Shown here piece by piece: positions 18,570 through 28,649 of a stretch of DNA of 64,000 nucleotides (position 1 is the stretch's first letter; each line of letters begins with the position of its first letter). A model generated the notes under the pieces. That model was given only the letters and a program-made list of their open reading frames with translations. It was not told the origin of the DNA and did not search any database. Origin of the DNA: GCA-2697345 sp002697345 (GTDB lineage: Bacteria > Pseudomonadota > Alphaproteobacteria > Rhodobacterales > Rhodobacteraceae); NCBI GenBank assembly GCA_943787605.1, contig CALSNB010000003.1, positions 179,495 through 243,494 of the forward strand, in the 5' to 3' direction. Position numbers and translations under genes: made by a program.

Positions 18570-19251
18570 ACCGACTATACTAGGTTTTGATACCTCGGCG
18601 GCACACTGTACCGCCGCTTTGCTTAAAAACGATAAAGATATAAGTACTGTTTTTACCGAAATGCAAAAAGGTCAAGTTGAAAGTCTTTTTCAAATCTTAG
18701 AGACTTTACTTAAGAATGAATCAACCACCTGGGACAATTTAAGTGCTATAGGAGTTGGGATAGGGCCAGGAAACTTTACCGGAATTAGAATTTCTGTATC
18801 AGCAGCTCGTGGCCTTGCACTTAGCTTAAAAATACCTGCTATTGGTATCTCGAACTTTGATATAATGCATGCAGTAAACCAATCTTACTGTCGAGGAAAT
18901 AAGGTAAAAATAATATCTCTAAAAGGACCTGGGGAATCGGCTTATATTCAAGTATATAAAGAAAAAATGGTTTTGTATAAATCTACTCAAATTTTCTTAA
19001 ATAAACCAAATATAGATTTCCTCTCTAACCAAAACTCCATAGTAATAGGGTATAAAGCTGAGCACCTAAGTAAAGAAATTGGCTGTGATTATATTGAAAA
19101 ATGTCTTACTAAGATTCCTCAAACTATTGTCCAGCTATCAAAAAAAAGGCTTTTAGAGGGACTAGAAACTGGTGTGCGTCCCTCTCCTTTATATATAAAA
19201 AGTGCAGATGCCTCTCCTCAAAGTACTCTCTCACCTAGTATTTTAAATTGA
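18559..19251 (+). CDS. tsaB: tRNA threonylcarbamoyladenosine biosynthesis protein TsaB
   Basis: Partner of TsaD and TsaE in making t6A37 in ANN-decoding tRNAs. It has the ASKHA-type N-terminus ILGFDTSAAHCTAALL and the TsaB signature GIGPGNFTGIRISVSAARGLA. No in-frame ATG lies upstream of GFDTSAA, so the TTG at 18559, 10 bp inside the end of the nfu gene, is the probable start; AGAGG upstream could serve as the ribosome-binding site. Downstream rimI overlaps as TTGA. Length 230 is normal. Confidence 0.92.
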   Translation: MHPEPTILGFDTSAAHCTAALLKNDKDISTVFTEMQKGQVESLFQILETLLKNESTTWDNLSAIGVGIGPGNFTGIRISVSAARGLALSLKIPAIGISNFDIMHAVNQSYCRGNKVKIISLKGPGESAYIQVYKEKMVLYKSTQIFLNKPNIDFLSNQNSIVIGYKAEHLSKEIGCDYIEKCLTKIPQTIVQLSKKRLLEGLETGVRPSPLYIKSADASPQSTLSPSILN

Positions 19252-19670
19252 CACCTGTAGAATTATCAACTCTGCATCATAAATGTTTTTCACGACCTAG
19301 GCCCTGGTCACCAAATGAATTCAAGCATCTGTTGGAAAGCTGTTTCTTAGTAGAAAGATCAAATGCGTTCTTACTTGGTAGGTTTATTTTTGATGATGCA
19401 GAAATACTTACATTAGCAGTTTCCCCAAGCGAGCGGAGAAAAGGGGTCGCCTCACTTTTAGTAAAGGACTTTCTTTTAAGAGCTACAAAGCATGGTGTAA
19501 ACCGAGTGACTCTTGAGGTAGCAGAAGATAATCTTCCTGCTTTAGCACTCTATTATAGCTTTTCTTTTGTTCACATTGGAAGACGAGAAGGGTATTATAA
19601 GTCCACTAATCAACAAAATAATGTAGCCGCTTTGGTTCTATCATGTGATTTATCACTAACTAAAAAATAA
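19248..19670 (+). CDS. rimI: GNAT-family N-acetyltransferase, RimI-like
   Basis: A single GNAT domain of 140 residues with the acetyl-CoA loop RRKGVASLL (family Q/RxxGxG/A) and the following LEVAEDNLPALALYYSFSFVHIGRR, which is the hallmark of RimI-type ribosomal protein S18-alanine acetyltransferases. The neighbour tsaB is the usual partner gene. The frame opens at a TTG whose last two bases are the start of the tsaB stop codon. Substrate identity is by analogy. Confidence 0.85.
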   Translation: MTPVELSTLHHKCFSRPRPWSPNEFKHLLESCFLVERSNAFLLGRFIFDDAEILTLAVSPSERRKGVASLLVKDFLLRATKHGVNRVTLEVAEDNLPALALYYSFSFVHIGRREGYYKSTNQQNNVAALVLSCDLSLTKK

Positions 19671-19842
19671 GCATAAACAACATTTTGACCAGTGATAAGA
19701 TTTATTATCTTAATTTCAAAAATTATATTGACGATTACCCGAATAAAGTACCTTAATAGGCACTATAATTTAATAGAAATTATTGAGTTAACTAAATTAA
19801 ACAGTTAACATAGGCTTTTAAAATTAACTTGGGGGTTAAACC

Positions 19843-20835
19843 ATGAATATAAAAAATTTAATAACAAGTGCGGCTACTATTCTGTCTTTAAGTGCATTCG
19901 GCGCTTTAGCAGAACCTGCCTTAATATACGACTTAGGCGGGAAATTTGATAAGTCCTTCAATGAGATGGCTTTCTCTGGAGCGGAACGGTGGAAAGCTGA
20001 CACTGGTGGAAGTTACAGAGAAATCGAGCTGTCTTCCGAAGCTCAACGTGAGCAGGCTTTGCGTCGGTTTGCAGAAAACGGCAACAATCCTATCGTAATG
20101 GCAGGTTTTGCATTTTCAACTGTTCTTGGTGAGGTCGCAAAAGACTATCCAGACACAAGGTTTGCAGTAATTGATGGATATGTTCCAGATCAGAGCAATG
20201 TATTGAATATTGGATTTACAGAGCACACAGGTTCATACCTAGTAGGCATGATGGCTGCTATGAAGAGTGAAACTGGTACAGTAGGTTTCATTGGAGGAAT
20301 GGATATTCCAATCATCAGCAGATTTGGATGTGGATACGTTCAAGGTGTAAAAGCTGTTAATCCAGATGCTAAAGTCATTTACAACATGACTGGTACAACA
20401 CCATCAGCTTGGAATGACCCAGTTAAAGGTGGTGAGCTTACTAAAGCTCAGGTTAGTCAAGGAGCTGATGTTGTCTATCATGCAGCTGGTGGTACAGGAG
20501 TAGGTGTTTTACAAGCAGCAGCTGATGCTGGAATTTTAGGAATTGGTGTAGACTCAAATCAAAACTATATGCATCCAGGGAGTGTTCTAACATCAATGGT
20601 TAAGCGAGTTGACACAGGTGTCTACGACTCCTTTAAAGCTGGAGCTGATCTCGCTGGTGGGTTTGCAACCTTGTCACTAGCAAATGGTGGAATAAGCTAT
20701 GCAATGGATGAACATAATGTAAGCCTTGTTACCAAAGCGATGGTGGATGCTGTTGAAGAAGCGAAGGCTCATATTATATCTGGTGAGTTAAAGGTTCATG
20801 ATTACATGTCAGATAACAGTTGCCCTGCTAAATAA
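19843..20835 (+). CDS. BMP-family ABC transporter substrate-binding protein
   Basis: Periplasmic binding protein of the BmpA/PnrA/Med family, members of which bind purine nucleosides or related compounds. A signal peptide covers about residues 1-23 (ends SAFGALAEP). The mature protein has the family segments KFDKSFNEMAFSGAERW, NIGFTEHTGSYLVGMMAAMKS, GFIGGMDIPIISRFGCGYVQG and GIGVDSNQNYMHPGSVLTSM. It leads a gene set with an ATPase and two permeases, all in the order expected of this importer class. A TATAAT at 19764-19769 may be the promoter -10. The ligand is not known. Confidence 0.93.
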   Translation: MNIKNLITSAATILSLSAFGALAEPALIYDLGGKFDKSFNEMAFSGAERWKADTGGSYREIELSSEAQREQALRRFAENGNNPIVMAGFAFSTVLGEVAKDYPDTRFAVIDGYVPDQSNVLNIGFTEHTGSYLVGMMAAMKSETGTVGFIGGMDIPIISRFGCGYVQGVKAVNPDAKVIYNMTGTTPSAWNDPVKGGELTKAQVSQGADVVYHAAGGTGVGVLQAAADAGILGIGVDSNQNYMHPGSVLTSMVKRVDTGVYDSFKAGADLAGGFATLSLANGGISYAMDEHNVSLVTKAMVDAVEEAKAHIISGELKVHDYMSDNSCPAK

Positions 20836-20847
20836 GTGATAAGTTAA

Positions 20848-22415
20848 ATGAATAATGAAATAAAAGGGGGGCGGCATAACAGTGTCGCCCCTTCTATTGA
20901 GCTCATAAATATTTCTAAAGCTTTTGGGGCTGTGAAAGCCAATAGCAACATATCCATGCAAATAGCTCAGGGCTCTATCCACGGAATTATAGGAGAAAAT
21001 GGGGCAGGGAAATCTACCCTAATGTCTATATTATATGGTTTTTATAAGGCAGATAACGGCGATATCCTTATAGACGGGTCTAAAGTTAATATCACAGATT
21101 CAAAGGATGCAATAAATGCCGGAATTGGTATGGTTTTCCAACACTTTAAGTTGGTAGAAAACTTTACCGTTCTAGAAAATGTTATTCTTGGAGTAGAAGG
21201 TGGCCAACTATTAGCTCCTTCTATTTCTAAAGCAAGAAAAGACCTAAAAGCATTAGCGGAAGAGTATGAATTAAATGTTGACCCTGATGCTACAATTGAC
21301 TCTTTAGGTGTTGGAGTTCGTCAGAAGAGTCGAAATTTTAAAAGCTTTATATAGAAAAGCAAGAATACTTATCCTTGATGAGCCAACTGGGGTTCTTACG
21401 CCAGCGGAAGCAGATCACCTTTTTAGGATTTTAAATAATCTAAAAAAGGAAGGTAAAACAATAATTTTTATTACACACAAACTAAGAGAAGTAATGGAAA
21501 TTACAGATACCGTGAGCGTAATGAGACAAGGAGAAATGACAGCTACTGTAAAAACAAGTGAAACTAGTCCAAGTTCTTTAGCAGAACTAATGGTGGGGAG
21601 AAAGGTTCTCCTAAGGGTAAAAAAACAAACATCTGCACCCGGCAATACAACATTAGAAATAAATAATCTTAATGTAATTGATAATCAGGGGGTTCAGCGA
21701 CTAGAAGATATCTCATTATCAGTAAGAGCCGGTGAAATTTTGGGAATAGCTGGGGTAGCTGGAAACGGACAATCAGAATTATTAGAGGTTTTAGGTGGAA
21801 TAACGGAGGCTTCCGGGTCAATCAAAATGAATGGAAAAGAAATAGCACTAAGGGGCAACGAAGCCAACGGACAGTCTCGACGTCTCCAAGGTATTGCCCA
21901 TGTTCCAGAAGACAGACAGCATTTAGGCCTTATAATGGAATTTGAAGCGTGGGAAAACATAGCGCTAGGGTATCACAATAGTGAAGATTACCAGCACAAT
22001 CGGTTTCTAATGAGCAATGCTAAGATAAAAGCAGATGCCATTAGAAAAATGGAACAATTTGACGTTAGGCCAAATAATGCCACACTTAGCACGAAAGGCT
22101 TTTCTGGTGGAAACCAACAAAAACTCGTGCTTTCAAGGGAAATAGAAAGGAACCCTGACTTACTACTAGTAGGTCAACCAACCCGGGGAGTTGATATAGG
22201 GGCAATAGAGTTTATTCATCAACAATTAATACGGTTGCGAGATGCCGGGAAGGCTATCTTATTAGTTAGCGTAGAGTTAGAAGAGATCATGTCACTGTCA
22301 GATCGTATAATGGTTATGTTTGATGGGAAGAATTATGGGTGAGAAAACACCAACAGAAACTAATGAACAAGAGTTAGGTTTATTGATGGCTGGTATCAAC
22401 GGGGATACTAACTAA
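20848..22415 (+). pseudogene. ABC transporter ATP-binding protein of the BMP importer, two frameshifts
   Basis: A double ABC-domain ATPase like those of ribose and nucleoside importers, split by two single extra bases. The first frame (20848 to about 21325) has the P-loop GENGAGKST (49-57) and VFQHFKLVENFTVLENV. The frame moves by one at about 21325, where VRQ should run into RVEILKALYRKARILILDEPT. It continues through the second domain (GVAGNGQSELLE, FSGGNQQKLVLSREI) and moves again at 22331, after MFDGK, to end in IMGEKTPTE...GINGDTN at 22415. Its TAA overlaps the permease ATG. Nothing else is damaged, so either a very recent lesion or sequence error. Confidence 0.88.
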
Positions 22416-23511
22416 TGGACGTACTACCAAAATGGGTTGATACAGTTATAATTCCTCTAATAGGTGTACTAATTTCTCTGATATTCTCAGGAATAATTAT
22501 TCTGCTTATTGGGGAGAACCCAATTGATGCACTCAGTTTAATGATCACAGGAGCTCTCGGGTCAACCTATGGCTGGGGTTATACACGTTATATTATGCCA
22601 CAAATTTTATCTTTACCGGGTTAGCAGTTTCGGTAGCCTTCCATGCAAGAATGTTCAACATTGGTGGAGAAGGTCAAGCCGCTATTGGAGGCCTTGGAGT
22701 TGCTCTTGTCTGCCTTTCGTTTGGTTGGACACATTGGCTTCCTGCCCTCTTGGCGGCAACTTTAGGTGCAGCTATTTTTGGAGCTTTATGGGCGGCAATC
22801 CCAGCCTATTTACAAGGAAAATATGGAAGCCATATTGTGATTACAACAATAATGTTTAACTTCATCGCAGCCTCGTTGCTAAACTACTTATTGGTCAACG
22901 TCATGCGTCCTGCAGGATCCATGGATCCAGCAACACAGAAATTTCCTGAGGCTACTAGCCTTCCATCTCTTCATGATATGTTAGAGCCTATAGGGATCTC
23001 GTTTTCTAAAGCAGGTCCAGCAAATATTAGCTTTTTAATTGCATTAATAGCATGCGTACTTGTGTGGATCTTTATTTGGCATACCCGTTTAGGATATCAA
23101 TTAAGAGCTTACGGGCATTCTGAGTCAGCAGCTAAATATGCTGGCATTAAGCCTTTTAAAATTATTATGATATCAATGTTAATCTCCGGTGCCTTGGCGG
23201 GGATGATGGCTACGAATAATGTGATGGGAGAAGCTGAGCGATTAATAATGAACTCAACCGAGGGTGCTGGATTTATTGGAATTGCTGTTGCACTTATGGG
23301 ACGTAGTCATCCTTTAGGAGTACTTTTAGCAGCACTTCTCTTTGGGTTTCTATACCAAGGTGGTGCAGAGCTTGCAATGTGGACAACAATCCCCCGCGAA
23401 TTAATAGTAGTTATACAAGCGCTAGTTATCCTTTTTACTGGCGCTCTAGAAAATATGGTGAGGGCTCCACTTAACTGGCTTTGGTTAAAAAGCCGTAGAG
23501 GTACAAGTTAA
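22415..23511 (+). pseudogene. ABC transporter permease 1 of the BMP importer, one frameshift
   Basis: First inner-membrane permease. The first frame from the ATG at 22415 gives residues through YGWGYT and then runs into a stop at 22624. Near 22586 one base is missing: the other frame continues LYYATNFIFTGLAVSVAFHARMFNIGGEGQ, the standard family segment, and then runs intact to 23511. The repaired protein would be about 365 residues with about ten hydrophobic segments. The stop overlaps the next permease start. See the findings on frameshifts. Confidence 0.88.
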
Positions 23512-24473
23512 TGGAGTTCATGGTTTTAATTCAAGTTCTAGACTCAGCCCTAAGGCTTGCTGTGCCTTTACTTTTTTGTAGTCTCGCAGGACTATTTAGC
23601 GAAAGAGCTGGTATATTTGATATTGGATTAGAAGGAAAAATATTAATTGCTGCATTTTTTTCTGCTGCTACTGCTTCGGTATCAGGCTCAGTATGGGTTG
23701 GACTGTTTTTTGGTATTTCTGCCTCTATGCTATTTTCGCTTCTGCATGGGCTAGCCTCGATAACTTTCAGAGGAAACCAACTTATCTCAGGGGTAGCAAT
23801 CAACTTTCTTGCAGCTGGACTTACAGTCTTAATTGGCCAAAGTTGGTTTAAATTAGGTGGTCGGACACCTTCTTTATCAGGTAACGCTAGGTTTTCAGAA
23901 ATAACATTACCATTTGCAGATAACGTCTCAAACGTCCCAATTATTGGACCAATTTATTCAGAGCTATTATCTGGTCACACAGCTCTAGCATATCTTGCGA
24001 TTCTAATGGTTCCCATTAGCTGGTATATATTGTTCAGAACCAGGTTTGGGCTTCGCCTTCGGGCTGTTGGTGAAAATCCGGCTGCAGTCGATACCGCAGG
24101 AATTTCTGTGATTCAACTACGTTACCTAGCCGTAATAATTTGTGGGCTACTATGTGGATTAGCTGGAGCTTACCTAGCCACCGGGCTAGCTGCTGGGTTT
24201 GTCAAAGATATGAGTGCAGGAAGAGGCTTTATTGCGCTTGCTGCCTTAATTTTTGCGAAATGGAGACCGTGGCATATCCTTTCTGCCACACTGTTATTTG
24301 GGCTCCTTGAAGCTATTTCAAATCGATTTCAAAATATTGAAATTCTTGGGATAATCTTACCTACCCAATTAATGCAAGCTCTACCATATATATTAACAGT
24401 GATCATACTTGCCGGATTTGTTGGAAAGGCAACCCCCCCACTAGCTGGGGGTGTTCCATATATAAAGGAATAA
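23511..24473 (+). CDS. ABC transporter permease 2 of the BMP importer
   Basis: Second permease of the importer, 320 residues and intact, with about eight to ten hydrophobic segments. Family segments are LFCSLAGLFSERAGIFDIGLEGKIL near the N-terminus, FRGNQLISGVAINFLAAGLTVLIG, the cytoplasmic coupling region RFGLRLRAVGENPAAVDTAGI and GAYLATGLAAGFVKDMSAGRGFIALAALIF. The ATG overlaps the TAA of the first permease by one base. Confidence 0.93.
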   Translation: MEFMVLIQVLDSALRLAVPLLFCSLAGLFSERAGIFDIGLEGKILIAAFFSAATASVSGSVWVGLFFGISASMLFSLLHGLASITFRGNQLISGVAINFLAAGLTVLIGQSWFKLGGRTPSLSGNARFSEITLPFADNVSNVPIIGPIYSELLSGHTALAYLAILMVPISWYILFRTRFGLRLRAVGENPAAVDTAGISVIQLRYLAVIICGLLCGLAGAYLATGLAAGFVKDMSAGRGFIALAALIFAKWRPWHILSATLLFGLLEAISNRFQNIEILGIILPTQLMQALPYILTVIILAGFVGKATPPLAGGVPYIKE

Positions 24474-24560
24474 CCATAGCTCCGATTTGTCGCATACCAC
24501 ATTTTATATAAACTAAATTCGTGGTTGCGAATGGAACATCAAGAGGTTTACTAACCATTT

Positions 24561-25481
24561 ATGCAAATTTATCTCCCCATAGCTGAAGTTTCGATAAATG
24601 CCTTCTTATTATTGGGGCTAGGCGGACTAGTTGGAATTCTCTCTGGTATGTTTGGTGTAGGTGGGGGGTTCTTAATGACACCTCTACTATTCTTTATTGG
24701 GATACCTCCAGCAGTTGCTGTTGCGACTGAAGCGAACCAAATTGTAGCTTCCTCTTTTTCAGGCTTTTTAGCCCATTTCCGTCGAAAAAATGTTGATATA
24801 AAAATGGGCTTTGTCCTTCTAGTTGGTGGCTTAATAGGCGCAGCCATAGGAGTACAGGTGTTCGCGTTATTGAGAGAAATTGGTCAAGTCGATTTACTTG
24901 TAAAGCTCTGTTACGTTTTGTTCCTAGGTATAATTGGTATTTTGATGTTCTTTGAGAGCCTCCGTGCAATCAGGAGATCTAAAAACCCTACTCATAAAAG
25001 AATAATAAAAAAGCGACATAATTGGATCCATAACTTACCTTTTAAAGCGAAATTTAGGACTTCCGGTCTATACATTTCTGTAATTCCTCCCACATGTATT
25101 GGTTTTATAGTAGGAATTCTTTCTGCTATTATGGGTGTTGGTGGAGGTTTTATTATGGTTCCAGCAATGATCTATTTGCTGGGTATGCCAACTAAAGTAG
25201 TTGTCGGAACTTCTTTGTTTCAAATAATTTTTGTTACAGCTTTCGCGACGGTCATGCATGCAACGACTAACTATACCGTTGATATGGCTTTGGCTGTTTT
25301 GCTTTTAATAGGTGGAGTCTTAGGCGCTCAAATTGGAACAAGGATAGGGCTTAGACTAAAAGCAGAGCAGTTAAGAATACTATTATCGTTAATAGTTATG
25401 CTAGTCTGTTTAAAAATTGCTGGTGATTTAGTTTTAGAACCCAAAGAGTTATTTTCATTAGACATGGGTATAACACATTGA
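24561..25481 (+). CDS. TauE/SafE-family sulfite/anion exporter
   Basis: A 306-residue membrane protein with two internally similar halves, each starting with the family pattern: GLVGILSGMFGVGGGFLMTPLL (about residue 20) and GFIVGILSAIMGVGGGFIMVPAMI (about residue 180). About eight transmembrane helices. Members export sulfite, sulfoacetate or other organic anions. It is coupled by a TTGA overlap to the TIGR02186 gene, an association I know from Rhodobacterales. The substrate cannot be told from sequence. Confidence 0.91.
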   Translation: MQIYLPIAEVSINAFLLLGLGGLVGILSGMFGVGGGFLMTPLLFFIGIPPAVAVATEANQIVASSFSGFLAHFRRKNVDIKMGFVLLVGGLIGAAIGVQVFALLREIGQVDLLVKLCYVLFLGIIGILMFFESLRAIRRSKNPTHKRIIKKRHNWIHNLPFKAKFRTSGLYISVIPPTCIGFIVGILSAIMGVGGGFIMVPAMIYLLGMPTKVVVGTSLFQIIFVTAFATVMHATTNYTVDMALAVLLLIGGVLGAQIGTRIGLRLKAEQLRILLSLIVMLVCLKIAGDLVLEPKELFSLDMGITH

Positions 25482-26242
25482 TAGTTCGGGTAGTTACTTT
25501 CTTAATTTCTTTGATGATAGCCAATAATGCGATTGCAGAGAGGTTGGTTGCACAGCTCTCAAAAGAAGAAGTGGCAATTACGGCTAACTTTGACGGCTCA
25601 GAAATCTTTATATATGGAGCGATAAAGCACGATGAGTCAGACAAAATTATAAGCCCTTTAGAGGTTGTGATTACGGTGTCTGGTCCTACTGAAAAGCTTT
25701 ACGTTAGGAAGAAATCAAAACATGCTCTGATTTGGTTGAATACTGAAACCATTGAAATTGATTCAGCTCCTAGTTTTTACGCGGTCGCTTCAACGGGTAA
25801 CTTAAAAGAAATTATAAACAATACAGAAAACCTCAAACATAAGATCTCTATTCGAGAGGTTATACGATCAATAGGGAATCCGGCAACGATTAAAAATCCT
25901 ACGGACTTTACCGAAGGTTTGATAAGAATTCGTAATCAAAATAACCTTTATCAGGACCTGGATAATAGTATTTCATTAACAGACGAAACTCTGTTCGCCA
26001 CAACCATCAACTTGCCATCAAACCTAGTTGAGGGCGAATACACGATACGTTTTCTCCTGGCTCGTGATGGAAAAGTGATAGATCAATTATCAACCACTAT
26101 ACCAGTTAATAAAGTGGGGTTAGAGCGATGGATCTTTGATCTATCTCGTCAACAGCCCCTAATTTATGGGCTACTCTCTTTATTCATTGCAATTTTTGCA
26201 GGATGGTTAGCATCAGCTGTATTCAGATACATAAGAATATAA
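25478..26242 (+). CDS. TIGR02186 family membrane-anchored periplasmic protein
   Basis: A 254-residue protein of unknown function. It has an N-terminal signal segment (about residues 1-20, ends NNAIAE), a periplasmic beta-rich region starting ERLVAQLSKEEVAITANFDGSEIFIYGAI, and a single C-terminal transmembrane helix (YGLLSLFIAIFAGWLASAVF) with a short basic tail. The TTG at 25478 overlaps the exporter stop as TTGA; the next in-frame ATG would remove the signal peptide. Co-translation with a TauE/SafE exporter suggests a helper role in anion transport, but that is inference. Confidence 0.85.
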   Translation: MIVRVVTFLISLMIANNAIAERLVAQLSKEEVAITANFDGSEIFIYGAIKHDESDKIISPLEVVITVSGPTEKLYVRKKSKHALIWLNTETIEIDSAPSFYAVASTGNLKEIINNTENLKHKISIREVIRSIGNPATIKNPTDFTEGLIRIRNQNNLYQDLDNSISLTDETLFATTINLPSNLVEGEYTIRFLLARDGKVIDQLSTTIPVNKVGLERWIFDLSRQQPLIYGLLSLFIAIFAGWLASAVFRYIRI

Positions 26243-26245
26243 ATT

Positions 26246-27745
26246 CTAACTTAATAAATCTTCGTACCCTAGCTGCAGTGACGGACGCTCTAAACGATTA
26301 CGTTCAACCCAAATAACTTTATTCTGTGCACGTGTGATCGCTACATAAGCCAGCCTTTTCCAAAGTGGTTGTCCAGCTTCCTCCCTCCCAGAGCTTGCCG
26401 CTGCAAAAATATCTGGTGCAAAGACTTGTACGGTTGGCCACTGTGAACCTTGAGACTTATGAATAGTTATTGCAGCTCCATGAAGAAAAGACGCACCCAT
26501 CCTAGCCGCGAAAGGGATAAAGGGTTCCTCAGCATCAGTGGTCTCAATCTTTATGATCGAAGCTGCACTGACTCGTGGATCTTCAGCACCCAATACATGG
26601 AGTTTTGAAAATCCAGGCTTTTTCCCAGGTCCTAAATAAATTACTTGGGCTCCTTTAACTAAACCTCTAGCTTCAAGGTCAATTCTTTTTTTTCTATGTT
26701 TAATAGGCAGCTCTATGCCGTCACAAATTAGGGGTTCTCCAGGAATTAATTCTCCTAATAAAGCTCCAAATGCTAACCTATAAGCCTGAATTAATCGGAC
26801 TCTAGTCTTATTTCGCCATACTAATACTGGTGAACGCGACATTAAATCCGAATTAACACGGTGTGAGCAAACAACCCTATCATCTCTAGTAGAAATATCT
26901 CTAATCAAGTCTTCAAACTGCTTAAAAGTTAGATTAGGCTCTCCTAGGGCATGAGCCAAATCTAAGATTGGACTATCTTCACTTTGCCTATGTACTCGAG
27001 ATAGATAAATTTTTTCATGGTCTGCAAGATTATCAAAAATCATTTCACCTGATTGAACCACAGGTGGAAGTTGCGCTGGATCTCCAAACAATATTAATGT
27101 GCTAAAAATTTCTGATAAATCTTTCAGCTGTTGATCATCAAGCATTGAAGCCTCGTCAACAAAAGCTATATCGAGAGGGTCTTCTCTACGTTTCCATCCC
27201 TTTATAAAGTCAGACCCCTTTAATCCAATGCTAGCGAGAGATGCTGGCACTGATTTATTCGTTAAATAAAATTCATACGCTTTATCTAAAGTTGTACTAC
27301 TGACACCTTCAATGACAGGTTTTTTTCCTGTCCCAACAAGCCACTCCGCAATTTTTTCAAACTCAGGGTCATAAAGTGGAGTATATAAAATTCTATGAAT
27401 CGTTGTGGCTGGTACACCGTTATTTCGAAGCACACTCGCCGCTTTATTCGTTGGAGCAAGTATAGAAAGGCTTCTGGATTCTGAGTCAACCGCTCGAGAA
27501 TAATCCGCAGAAATTACCGATACACCACTATCTCTAACAGATTTTACCAAGTCTGACAGAAGTAAAGTTTTTCCTGACCCTGCTCTTCCAATAATAGAAA
27601 TTAAAGTATTCTTTTTTTCAAATGTTTCTTTAAGTAATTTTTTTTCTTTTAAATCAACACCTACTTTAAGTAGTAACTCTGTAACGATTACATTAGCATG
27701 AATTTGATCAGGAGAGTACTCTACAAAGTTTATATTATTTTCCAT
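26246..27745 (-). CDS. RecD-like AAA-family ATP-dependent DNA helicase/exonuclease
   Basis: A superfamily 1B helicase of 499 residues. Motifs in order: Walker A GRAGSGKT (near 53-60), LAPTNKAASVLR (Ia), VDEASMLDD (Walker B), LFGDPAQLPPV (III), IHKSQGSQWPTV (V) and YVAITRAQNKVIWV (VI). There is no nuclease domain. It resembles the short RecD2-like proteins of alphaproteobacteria rather than RecD of RecBCD. It converges on the TIGR02186 gene with a 3-bp gap. Confidence 0.9.
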   Translation of the reverse strand: MENNINFVEYSPDQIHANVIVTELLLKVGVDLKEKKLLKETFEKKNTLISIIGRAGSGKTLLLSDLVKSVRDSGVSVISADYSRAVDSESRSLSILAPTNKAASVLRNNGVPATTIHRILYTPLYDPEFEKIAEWLVGTGKKPVIEGVSSTTLDKAYEFYLTNKSVPASLASIGLKGSDFIKGWKRREDPLDIAFVDEASMLDDQQLKDLSEIFSTLILFGDPAQLPPVVQSGEMIFDNLADHEKIYLSRVHRQSEDSPILDLAHALGEPNLTFKQFEDLIRDISTRDDRVVCSHRVNSDLMSRSPVLVWRNKTRVRLIQAYRLAFGALLGELIPGEPLICDGIELPIKHRKKRIDLEARGLVKGAQVIYLGPGKKPGFSKLHVLGAEDPRVSAASIIKIETTDAEEPFIPFAARMGASFLHGAAITIHKSQGSQWPTVQVFAPDIFAAASSGREEAGQPLWKRLAYVAITRAQNKVIWVERNRLERPSLQLGYEDLLS

Positions 27746-27940
27746 ATACGTATCGTAGAAGGCTATTCATAAGAACTCTAGACTTTTAGATTAATAAAAG
27801 CACAACTATCCAAAATATAAATTAATTTCATCCAAACTGCATACTTTATTTAATAAAAGTCAAAAAGAGTTAGTAGACAAATTCTTATTTTAAAGTACAA
27901 CAAAATAAAATTTGAGCTTATATAGTAAGGAGAGTTTAGA

Positions 27941-28648
27941 GTGACTATTCACATTGGTGCGACAATTGAAGATATAGCAGAAACTGTTCTACTTCCAGGT
28001 GACCCATACCGCGCAAAATGGGCCGCAGAAACTTTCCTTGATAACCCCAAGCTGGTAAATGAGGTCAGAGGTATGCTCGGCTACACAGGTACTTGGAAAG
28101 GTAATAGGGTAACCATACAAGGATCTGGTATGGGCATGCCATCTCTTTCTATTTATGTGAATGAACTAATCAAAGAGTATAATGCCACAACACTAATCAG
28201 AATTGGTTCCACAGGAGCAATGCAAGAAAATATTGATCTGAGAGATATAATATTAGCAATTACCGCCTCAACAGTATCTAATCCCTCAGCTAGTATCTTT
28301 AAGGATTTCAACTTCTCTCCAGTAGCAAACTGGGACCTCCTTAGCAAAGCCTCTAAAATAACCCAAACAAAGAAAATTAAAACACATATAGGGGGTGTAT
28401 ATTCCTCAGATACATTTTATGACGAGCGGCCTGATTTAACAAAAGAAATGATCAGACACGGTGTTCTAGCCGTCGAAATGGAAACTGCGGAACTATATAC
28501 TTTAGCAGCAAGATACGGATGTAAGGCATTATCTATATTAACCGCCTCAGATCACCTGATAACGAAACAAGAACTAGCGGCCGAAGAAAGAGAGAAAAGC
28601 TTTTCATCAATGGTAGAGATAGCTTTAGAAACAGCATTCGAGGCTTAA
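27941..28648 (+). CDS. deoD: purine-nucleoside phosphorylase (DeoD type)
   Basis: Phosphorolysis of purine (deoxy)nucleosides to base and (deoxy)ribose-1-phosphate. The 235-residue hexameric-type protein has the N-terminal histidine region MTIHIGA, the phosphate-binding GDPYRAKW, IRIGSTGAMQ, and the base-binding and catalytic segment VEMETAELYTLAA with the aspartate in LTASDHL. GTG at 27941 follows AAGGAGAG. It could work with the BMP importer if that imports nucleosides, though they are 3.5 kb apart and separately transcribed. It meets the ABC-2 permease gene with a 1-bp gap. Confidence 0.95.
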   Translation: MTIHIGATIEDIAETVLLPGDPYRAKWAAETFLDNPKLVNEVRGMLGYTGTWKGNRVTIQGSGMGMPSLSIYVNELIKEYNATTLIRIGSTGAMQENIDLRDIILAITASTVSNPSASIFKDFNFSPVANWDLLSKASKITQTKKIKTHIGGVYSSDTFYDERPDLTKEMIRHGVLAVEMETAELYTLAARYGCKALSILTASDHLITKQELAAEEREKSFSSMVEIALETAFEA

Positions 28649-28649
28649 G

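Noticed and set aside
19671..19842. Possible purine riboswitch before the BMP-family gene
   Set aside because: The conserved purine-aptamer core sequences are absent; the spacer is plain AT-rich DNA with a TATAAT.
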